Shown here: one piece after another, positions 57,243 to 64,000 of the stretch
How the letters are laid out: each line of letters opens with the position of its first letter
Position numbering within the stretch: position 1 is the first letter of the stretch
From: Burkholderiaceae bacterium DAT-1
Lineage (GTDB): Bacteria; Pseudomonadota; Gammaproteobacteria; Burkholderiales; Chitinimonadaceae
DNA: 64,000 nucleotides
Direction of reading: 5' to 3'
Assembly: GCA_019084025.1 (NCBI GenBank)
Contig: JAHRBI010000001.1
Coordinates: 310,001 to 374,000, forward strand
Notes under the pieces: generated by a model
What the model saw: only the letters and a program-made list of their open reading frames with translations
Databases searched by the model: none
Told to the model about the DNA's origin: nothing
Position numbers and translations under genes: made by a program

Positions 57243-58498
57243 CCATCAGTCACGCGCAACTCAATGCCGCCATCGAAGCCTTGCGGCTCGTATTACCATT
57301 CACCTCGCCTGCCGATGGCGTCATTTCGCGCTTTTTCCGCGAACGCCCCAAGATCGGTAGCAAAGACCGCGCCTTTATTGCCGAGCTGGTGTTTGGCGTA
57401 TTGCGCCACAAGCGTCTGCTGGATGCTGCCTGCGCACCGGAAGCCACCCCGCGCCGACTCGCGCTGGCCTGGCTGGTACGCAACGGTTACAACCCGCGCA
57501 TGCTGGAGGACATCACCAAAGAAGACGAGCGCACCTGGCTCGGTCAGAGCAAAGCCATCAATCGCGATACCGTTTCACTGGATATTGCTGCCGAACTACC
57601 GGACTGGGTGGTAGGCGCCCTGCAATCCGAAGGGGTGGCGGATGCCGACATCCTGTCAATCGGCCAGAGCATGACGCGTTCGGCACCGCTGGATATCCGC
57701 GTGAATACGCAAATGATGAAGCGTGACGACGTACTGGCACGCCTCCTGTCCGATGGTTTCAAAGCTAGCGCAACGCCCTACTCGCCTTACGGCATCCGGC
57801 TGGAAGGTAAACCGGCCATCAATCGCCACCCGCTGTTTGAGCAAGGCACGATCGAAGTTCAGGACGAAGGCAGTCAGCTGCTGGGCATGCTGGTAGCACC
57901 GCGTCGCGGCGAGATGGTGACGGACTTCTGCGCAGGCGCAGGCGGCAAGACCTTGCTGCTGGGCATGCTGATGAATTCGACGGGTCGATTGTATGCCTTT
58001 GATGTCTCGGAAAAACGCCTGACTAATCTGAAGCCGCGCCTGGCACGTTCGGGTCTGTCAAATGTACAGCCACAGCGCATCGAGAGTGAAAACGACACCC
58101 GGATTAAACGTCTCGCAGGCAAGATGGATCGGGTGCTGGTTGATGCCCCATGCTCCGGACTGGGCACCCTGCGCCGCAATCCAGATCTGAAATTCCGCCA
58201 GACTGCGACCAGCGTTGCAGAACTCAACGCCAAGCAAGCCAGCATCCTCGAAAGTGCATCCCGCCTGGTCAAAGCGGGTGGCCGTCTGGTGTATGCAACC
58301 TGCAGTATCTTGCCCGCTGAAAACGAGCATATCGTGCGTGCCTTCCTTGAACGCCACCCCGAGTTCGAACTGACGCCTGCATCTCAGATTCTGGCCGATC
58401 AACGGATCGAACTGGATACGGGCGAGATGCTGAAGCTGCATCCGCAAATACATGGTTGCGATGGATTTTTTGCCGCAGCCATGACGCGGAAATCCTGA
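57239..58498 (+). CDS. rsmB: 16S rRNA (cytosine967-C5)-methyltransferase family protein
   Basis: A 419-residue RsmB/NOP2 family RNA methyltransferase. The N-terminal NusB-like RNA-binding domain (about 1-140) separates it from RsmF. The C-terminal domain has the SAM motif TDFCAGAGGKTLLLGM, DAPCSGLGTLRRNPD and the nucleophile Cys in YATCSILPAENE. It probably methylates C967 of 16S rRNA. End of the purN-DUF3108-DUF3108-rsmB run. Confidence 0.9.
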   Translation: MTISHAQLNAAIEALRLVLPFTSPADGVISRFFRERPKIGSKDRAFIAELVFGVLRHKRLLDAACAPEATPRRLALAWLVRNGYNPRMLEDITKEDERTWLGQSKAINRDTVSLDIAAELPDWVVGALQSEGVADADILSIGQSMTRSAPLDIRVNTQMMKRDDVLARLLSDGFKASATPYSPYGIRLEGKPAINRHPLFEQGTIEVQDEGSQLLGMLVAPRRGEMVTDFCAGAGGKTLLLGMLMNSTGRLYAFDVSEKRLTNLKPRLARSGLSNVQPQRIESENDTRIKRLAGKMDRVLVDAPCSGLGTLRRNPDLKFRQTATSVAELNAKQASILESASRLVKAGGRLVYATCSILPAENEHIVRAFLERHPEFELTPASQILADQRIELDTGEMLKLHPQIHGCDGFFAAAMTRKS

Positions 58499-58521
58499 TA
58501 GGCGACAGGTAACCATCACTT

Positions 58522-58551
58522 AAAAAAACCGGCATTTGTGCCGGTTTTTTT
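58522..58551 (+). terminator. Terminator after rsmB
   Basis: ACCGGCA pairs with TGCCGGT, extended by A and T runs (58522-58534 with 58539-58551) around a TTTG loop. Strong Rho-independent terminator. Confidence 0.92.
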
Positions 58552-58883
58552 CATTTTGTTCCTGCCATTTTTAGATCATTTTAGAACAAAACAACCAACC
58601 ATTATCCCCATCACTTATGTAAACACCACTACTGACTGTACATTTGATCCATATTTTTTGTTGCAAATCAGGCAATTACGTTGCCTTATTAATACACTTC
58701 CTGACAATTTTAAATAGCAATAGTTTACCATTGACAAATCGCACATTGGTTGCTCTTTAAACACACTTTGTTGCATGCGAGTAGAATATTCAGTTCATCT
58801 TATCGAGAACCGCTCCCCCATCCCTTGACTGATCTTTATGCAAGATCACCCGTCCGGATGGGCGAACTCAGAGGGAAACCCAG
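58552..58883 (+). other. AT-rich regulatory region upstream of the first TonB receptor
   Basis: About 330 bp without a gene, much more AT-rich than its flanks. A perfect -35 TTGACA (58731-58736) is present, but the hexamer 17 bases on (TCTTTA) is poor; a better -10 TAGAAT (58782-58787) lacks a partner at standard spacing. This suggests activator-dependent or ECF-type control. GAGGG sits upstream of the ATG at 58884. Confidence 0.4.
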
Positions 58884-61652
58884 ATGCAACTGAACAAGAT
58901 CTCCTGCGCGCTGGCCATTGCTGGCCTGGCGAGCGCTTTCAGCCCGGCTTTCGCTGCAGAAGGCAACGAAACCCAGAAGGTTGAAAAAATCACCATTACC
59001 GGTTCCAACATCAAGGCAACCGCCAAGGAAACCGCAGTTCCGCTGCAAGTCATTGGCCGCAAGGACATTGAAGCCACTGGCGCACAAACACTGCAGCAAC
59101 TGCTGACCACTATTTCGACAGTGAGCTCCAGCCTGAACTCGCTGAACTCCAGCTCGGGCTCCTTCGCTGCCGGTGGCTCCGGTATCGAAATGCGTAATCT
59201 GGGCAAGGCATCGACACTGGTGCTGGTAAACGGTCGCCGTATTGCACCGTTTGGCCTGGCCGATGGCGCACAGGAAATGTTCACCAACACCAACGCCATC
59301 GCCGTAGGTGCCATTGAACGCGTGGAAATTCTGAAGTTCGGCGCATCCGCCATTTACGGCTCGGACGCTGTTGCCGGTGTGATTAACATCATCACCCGCA
59401 AGAACTATCAAGGTGCAGAAGGTAGCCTGACTCACCGTCAGTCCACCGAGTTCTCCGGTGCCAAGCAAGACAATGCCACCCTGACCTTCGGTCTGGGTGA
59501 CTACGATGCCAAGGGTGTCGAAAGCTACCTGTCTCTGGAATACACCCAGAACCCGAACTACACTCAGGCTGACGTGAAGAGCCGCTATCCGGAATGGCAC
59601 CGTGGCGTACCGGGTAATGCAACCTGGGATGCACCAAGCATCAACGCCTACCCGGGTAACTTCCTGGTTGGCAACAGCTACGTCGCCGCCAAGGGCTGCA
59701 ATCCCGCCCTGATCAACAAGGACGGCCAATGCACATTCGACCTGCTGCCCTACACCGACATCGTTCGCGAAAACAAGGCTGTCAGCGCATTCAGTAACAC
59801 TCACTTCAAACTGCCCGCTGGCCTGGAAGGTAGCCTGGAACTGTCTTACTCCAAGACCAAGTCCAACTACAACGTCGCACCGATGACCGCAGGTAGCACA
59901 ACCTCCCTGAATACCTGGTACAACGCTGTCGAGCGCAAGGTGATGACCTGGGCATTCCCGAAGCTGCCAGCAAACAATCCGTACAACACCTACGGCAAGG
60001 ATATCGAACTGCGTTATCGCTATACCGATAACCCTGACTTCTTCTACCAGAAGGCTGATGCAGACCAGTACCGTGCAATGTTCACCGTCAATGGCACATT
60101 CGGTGCATTTGACTGGGAATCTGCCGTTGGCTACATGGCATCGCACGCCGATAAGGCCAGCAATACCAACATTCATGCAGTGGGCTACACCAATGCAATC
60201 GTAAGCGGCACGTACAAGTTCGGCCAGGTGAATAGCGATGCCGTACTGTCGAAAATGTTCGCCACACGCCACACCATTGGTGATTCCAAGACTGCATTCG
60301 TGGATGCCAAGGTCAGCGGCCAAGTTGCAGAACTGCCAGCGGGTCCGGTCATGATCGCCGCAGGTGCCGATTTCCGTCACGAGAGCTACTCCATGGCCAG
60401 CTCGGACAACGTGATCCGCGCCGAACTGGTGGGCATTGGTGGTCTGCAAGTTGACGATTCACGCAACAACGCAGCAGCTTTCATTGAAACTGACGTACCT
60501 GTGATCCGCGGTCTGGATGCAAACTTTGCCGTTCGCGCCGATAAGACCGGTTCGTTCGATACGCACCTGTCCCCGAAGATTGGCCTGCGCTACCAGCCGA
60601 TGGACACCCTGATGTTCCGCGCAACCTTGGCCGATGGCTTCCGCGCACCGAACATTCTGGAATCCGGTAAGGGTCTGGGTCGCACCTCGTTTGCAACCAA
60701 CACCAGCGATCCGAAGCGCTGCGATCTGAGCACCAAGCTGTACAACTACCTGACAGCTCAAGCGAAGGGTGTTGTTGCAACACAAGACATGACCGACGTA
60801 CAAACCCAGTACAACAACGATTGTAAGGGTGGCGTGGGTAACTTCGTGAAGGGTAACCCGGATCTGCAACCGGAAGTGACACGTAGCCAGTCGCTGGGTG
60901 TGGTCTTCTCGCCGACATCGCGCTTCTCCGTTGCTTTGGACTACTACGGCATCGAGCGTCACGACGAAATCAATACTCCTGATATCGCCGACGTTCTGGC
61001 ACTGGAAGGCAAGCCGCAAGCTAGCACCATTCAACGCATTGACTCCACAGCCAACGATGCCCGTATCGCTACTATCGCCCAGAAGTATGGCTTCGGCACG
61101 CCGCTGGTCTACGCTGCAGGCTCGATCGGTGCAATCAACCAAAGCTGGGGCAATAGCGGCAAGACCAAGACCTCCGGTCTGGATCTGGATATCAAGCATC
61201 GCTTCGATATCGCCGGTGTCGGTCGCGTGCGCGTAGGTCTGGACGCAAACTACCTGCTGTCCTACAAGACGTTCAACACAGCCACCAACAACTGGGGTGC
61301 GGATCGCGGCGGTGATTACCTGATCCCGCGCTTCAACGCCACTCTGACCGGCTCGCTGACACGCGGTGTGTGGACTAACACGCTGATCGCCTACCATACC
61401 GGTGGCTACAGCCAGAACGATCTGCAGAACCCGACCTGGTGTAAGTCCAAGTCCATTTCTGAAGATAAGTGTGGCGTTGGTTCCGACACCACCTACGACT
61501 GGGCGCTGTCCTACCGTGGCGTGAAGAACCTGACCGTCGACTTCATGCTGAAGAACCTGACCAACAAGGAAGCCCCAGTTGACTTCCGCGGTGGTTACTC
61601 CATCACCCACTGGCGTATCGCCCAACTGGGTCTGGATTACAAGTTCTTCTAA
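58884..61652 (+). CDS. TonB-dependent outer-membrane receptor (copy 1)
   Basis: A 922-residue receptor with a signal peptide ending SPAFA and a plug domain beginning VEKITITGSNIKATA. Plug features include LVLVNGRRIAPF, VERVEILKFGASAIYGSDAVAGVINIITRK. The barrel ends in Phe (LGLDYKFF reading), as outer-membrane barrels do. The TGSNIK start is typical of TonB receptors that import carbohydrates, peptides or other organic nutrients rather than iron. Complete. Confidence 0.93.
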   Translation: MQLNKISCALAIAGLASAFSPAFAAEGNETQKVEKITITGSNIKATAKETAVPLQVIGRKDIEATGAQTLQQLLTTISTVSSSLNSLNSSSGSFAAGGSGIEMRNLGKASTLVLVNGRRIAPFGLADGAQEMFTNTNAIAVGAIERVEILKFGASAIYGSDAVAGVINIITRKNYQGAEGSLTHRQSTEFSGAKQDNATLTFGLGDYDAKGVESYLSLEYTQNPNYTQADVKSRYPEWHRGVPGNATWDAPSINAYPGNFLVGNSYVAAKGCNPALINKDGQCTFDLLPYTDIVRENKAVSAFSNTHFKLPAGLEGSLELSYSKTKSNYNVAPMTAGSTTSLNTWYNAVERKVMTWAFPKLPANNPYNTYGKDIELRYRYTDNPDFFYQKADADQYRAMFTVNGTFGAFDWESAVGYMASHADKASNTNIHAVGYTNAIVSGTYKFGQVNSDAVLSKMFATRHTIGDSKTAFVDAKVSGQVAELPAGPVMIAAGADFRHESYSMASSDNVIRAELVGIGGLQVDDSRNNAAAFIETDVPVIRGLDANFAVRADKTGSFDTHLSPKIGLRYQPMDTLMFRATLADGFRAPNILESGKGLGRTSFATNTSDPKRCDLSTKLYNYLTAQAKGVVATQDMTDVQTQYNNDCKGGVGNFVKGNPDLQPEVTRSQSLGVVFSPTSRFSVALDYYGIERHDEINTPDIADVLALEGKPQASTIQRIDSTANDARIATIAQKYGFGTPLVYAAGSIGAINQSWGNSGKTKTSGLDLDIKHRFDIAGVGRVRVGLDANYLLSYKTFNTATNNWGADRGGDYLIPRFNATLTGSLTRGVWTNTLIAYHTGGYSQNDLQNPTWCKSKSISEDKCGVGSDTTYDWALSYRGVKNLTVDFMLKNLTNKEAPVDFRGGYSITHWRIAQLGLDYKFF

Positions 61653-61675
61653 GCTAGCTCACTCAGCACCCATGC

Positions 61676-61705
61676 AAAAAGCCCAGAGTCATCTGGGCTT
61701 TTTTT
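61676..61705 (+). terminator. Terminator between the TonB receptors
   Basis: AAAAAGCCCAGA pairs with TCTGGGCTTTTT (61676-61687 with 61692-61703), loop GTCA, followed by more T. The two receptor genes are therefore probably separate transcripts. Confidence 0.92.
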
Positions 61706-61755
61706 CATTTATTTAAAAATGTGTATCCAAAATGCAATTAATTAGCGGTCAAAAC

Positions 61756-61788
61756 GATACATATTTTCATAGATTGATACATATATTC
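61756..61788 (+). promoter_or_regulatory. Paired direct repeats, candidate operator of second TonB receptor
   Basis: GATACATATTTTC (61756-61768) and GATACATATATTC (61776-61788) match at 12 of 13 bases and are 20 bp apart start to start, about two helical turns. They lie about 140 bp upstream of the receptor ATG in AT-rich DNA, which fits a dimer-binding regulator site. No similar pair was seen before the first receptor. Confidence 0.5.
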
Positions 61789-61925
61789 GCAATCATACCC
61801 AGCTCAGGATCATCGCAACCGTAGAATATATAAATTGCCCTCGGCACCACCTCCTCAACTTTCATGCAATCTGGAATGCGCTCACGCTTCCTCGCTGACG
61901 GGCAATAAGATACGGAGAACTTCAG

Positions 61926-64000
61926 ATGAGAATGAAGACAATCAGCAAAGCGGTCATGTTGCTGGGCGCATTTGGCGCAGCATCACTCACCATGGCTGCT
62001 GACAACAGCACAGACGCATCCCAAACAGCAAAAGTAGATCGCATCGAAATTACTGGCTCAAACATCAAGCGAACCAAAGCCGAGCGAGCATCACCCGTTC
62101 AGGTGATCACCGGCGATGAAAGTATTCGCCTGGGCGCGAACACCGTAGCCGATATTGTGACCAATATTGCCTCTGCAAGTTCCGGCGGGGTAAACGATGC
62201 CAATCCGATTCTGAACGCAGGTTTTTCCAGCGCTGTTTCCAGCGTATCCCTGCGAGGCATGGGCTCATCTGCCGTACTGGTACTGATTAACGGTCGTCGC
62301 ATTGCCCCAGCTCCTTTTGCTGATCCAAACTCTGGTCAACAAAATCTGTTTGACTTGGGTGCCATTCCTGCCGCTGCTGTCGATCGTACAGAAATCCTGA
62401 TGGATGGTGCTTCTGCGATTTACGGCTCGGATGCCGTCGCAGGTGTGATTAACGTCCGCCTCAAGAAAGAATTCAAAGGCACCACGCTGAACGCAGGTGC
62501 TGGTGCAAATGAAAAGGGTGACTTCCGCAATTCGAAGTTGGGCGTAACATTTGGCGTAGGCAGCTTGGCAGATGACCGTTACAACGTATTCGGTTCCTTT
62601 CAGCATTCCGATCGTAAGATCACTCCAACGTCGGCCATCGCAGATCAGATCTACCCTGAAGCAGCTGCGTACTACGGCTGGATGAATCCAATCTTCCCGG
62701 CAACCTTCTCGACAAGTGTGCCATCCGCTTTTGCGCCGTTGTACTACAGCAAGAAAGCAGCAACCGCGACCACATACGCCAACTTTATTGGTATGGATCC
62801 GCGCTGTCCGGCCAATATGGTGAGCAAGTCAAATGCCACCTCTACCGGTAGCACATACAACAAAAATGTCTGCTACTTCGACACCTGGGCACGCAGCTAC
62901 CAGCAAACCCCCGCGACTAGCGATGCACTGAATCTGCGTGGCACTTTTGATCTTGGCAATGACCTGCGTGCCTCTGCGGATATCATCTACACCCGCAAGG
63001 ATATCGAAACGCCAGGTAACGGTTCGACCGTAGCAGGTGAAGCAGGTAACTCATGGGTACGCGGCGATGGCTCGTTAATGCGCTACTTCCTGGTACTGCC
63101 AACCACCCACGCAGACAATCCGACTGCAGGCAAGCCGGGGGCAACACCTGTCTCCCTCCAATATCGCTTTGCCGACATTGACCGCCGTGACCGTACCGTA
63201 CTGGAAGCACTGCGCGTAGGCGGACAGCTGGAAGGTTCCAATCTGGGCTGGGACTGGACTCTGGGCCTAACCCACAATGAGACCCGTCGCAAGACAAATA
63301 TGAAGGGTCTGATCAATACAGCAGCGCTGGATGCAGCCGTTGCCAATGGCAGCTACCGCTTTGGCTCACCCACAAATAGCGATGCCGTAAAATCAGCCAT
63401 CAGCCCGGACAACAACGACGGCGGCAAGGCAGTGGTTGACCAAATCGACCTTCGCGGTAGCCGCGAACTGTTCGACCTCAAGGGTGGCCCGGCAGCGATT
63501 GCCTCCGGCGTTGAGGCACGTCGCGACTCTCTGAACGTCTATAATGACGATAAAATCATGAAGGGTCAGACACTGTCCCGCGGCGCATCCAGCGCTGACG
63601 GCACTCGCAATGTCTACTCGGCATTTGGTGAAGTTGTACTGCCAGTCCTAAACGAGCTGGAGCTGACTGGTGCCGCCCGCTTTGACCATTACAGCGACTA
63701 TGGCAATTCGCGCACACCAAAGCTCGGCTTCAAGTTCATGCCGAATGACACCATCGCTTTCCGCGGTACCTATGGTGAATCATTCCGTGCACCATCCTTG
63801 TCGCAAATATCGAAGTCGGCAGTGACCTCCTTCACTGCAACCAACGATGCCACACGCTGTAACTTCCTGACGCAACCAGGCGTTGCCGAAAAAAATGGTA
63901 TTGCTCGTGATCCTAAAACCGGCACACCAGTCACCCCGATTTGCAGCTCCAGTCCAAGCACTGCATCCATCATTTCGCCGAACCTGGGCATTCAACCAGA
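61926..64000 (+). CDS. TonB-dependent outer-membrane receptor (copy 2, runs off the window)
   Basis: The frame starts with ATG 61926 after GGAG (61914-61917) and stays open to the window edge, giving about 691 codons. It has a signal peptide (ending LTMAA) and a plug beginning VDRIEITGSNIKRT, VLVLINGRRIAPAP and TEILMDGASAIYGSDAVAGVINV, clearly paralogous to copy 1. The barrel region is diverged. Tandem receptors with the same plug motif usually take up related substrates. C-terminus not seen. Confidence 0.92.
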   Translation, partial: MRMKTISKAVMLLGAFGAASLTMAADNSTDASQTAKVDRIEITGSNIKRTKAERASPVQVITGDESIRLGANTVADIVTNIASASSGGVNDANPILNAGFSSAVSSVSLRGMGSSAVLVLINGRRIAPAPFADPNSGQQNLFDLGAIPAAAVDRTEILMDGASAIYGSDAVAGVINVRLKKEFKGTTLNAGAGANEKGDFRNSKLGVTFGVGSLADDRYNVFGSFQHSDRKITPTSAIADQIYPEAAAYYGWMNPIFPATFSTSVPSAFAPLYYSKKAATATTYANFIGMDPRCPANMVSKSNATSTGSTYNKNVCYFDTWARSYQQTPATSDALNLRGTFDLGNDLRASADIIYTRKDIETPGNGSTVAGEAGNSWVRGDGSLMRYFLVLPTTHADNPTAGKPGATPVSLQYRFADIDRRDRTVLEALRVGGQLEGSNLGWDWTLGLTHNETRRKTNMKGLINTAALDAAVANGSYRFGSPTNSDAVKSAISPDNNDGGKAVVDQIDLRGSRELFDLKGGPAAIASGVEARRDSLNVYNDDKIMKGQTLSRGASSADGTRNVYSAFGEVVLPVLNELELTGAARFDHYSDYGNSRTPKLGFKFMPNDTIAFRGTYGESFRAPSLSQISKSAVTSFTATNDATRCNFLTQPGVAEKNGIARDPKTGTPVTPICSSSPSTASIISPNLGIQP

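Noticed and set aside
58731-58759. Standard sigma-70 promoter for the first TonB receptor
   Set aside because: The -35 is perfect but the hexamer at 17-base spacing matches only two of six positions.

Overview
The window looks like a chromosomal segment of a betaproteobacterium, probably of the Neisseriales or a close relative. The evidence is gene order and family content: ftsY-ftsE-ftsX divergent from rsmD, dciA divergent from an M23 peptidase and secA, hda upstream of purM-purN-DUF3108-DUF3108-rsmB, a lone metR, and a 1277-residue dehydrogenase with FAD and Fe-S domains. I cannot name a species. Most of the window is dense housekeeping sequence with tight operons. I saw no tRNA, rRNA, CRISPR array, insertion sequence or prophage gene.

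Layout. 1-5000: start of a periplasmic binding-protein gene, mpl, a GGDEF protein, and a cytochrome b561-YceI-YceI operon. 5094-9328: an HscC-type Hsp70, a J-domain-like partner, a PP2C phosphatase and an FHA protein, closed by a strong terminator. 9672-10585: a compact unit with a near-ideal sigma-54 promoter, two very short type IV pilins (about 60 residues), a small secreted Cys-containing protein and a terminator. 10605-22888: a surface-glycan region with large multi-domain glycosyltransferases, an ABC-2 exporter, an FkbM methyltransferase and a DXD glycosyltransferase; parts are more AT-rich than the flanks. 22908-27394: two HAD hydrolases, rpoH with a CIRCE element upstream, an FKBP isomerase, a PhnA-family protein and an AI-2E-family membrane protein. 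27465-37427: a DUF748 protein, a response regulator with TPRs, ftsX/ftsE/ftsY, rsmD, dciA and an M23 peptidase. 37708-45903: secA, a crotonase with a hotdog-fold protein, metR with its own box, a glycosyltransferase and ilvA. 46028-58498: a small secreted protein, the large dehydrogenase, a HIT protein, an unassigned 543-residue protein, hda, purM, purN, two DUF3108 proteins and rsmB. 58884-64000: two TonB-dependent receptors in tandem, the second running off the window.

How the genes work together. Most belong to core processes: cell envelope (mpl, ftsEX, M23, DUF748), protein export and targeting (secA, ftsY), replication control (hda, dciA), purine and isoleucine synthesis, and rRNA methylation (rsmD, rsmB). 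The parts most worth a second look are the sigma-54 short-pilin operon, which resembles the split pilin arrangement known from Geobacter, the CIRCE operator in front of rpoH, which suggests HrcA control of the heat-shock sigma factor, and the chaperone/PP2C/FHA cluster.
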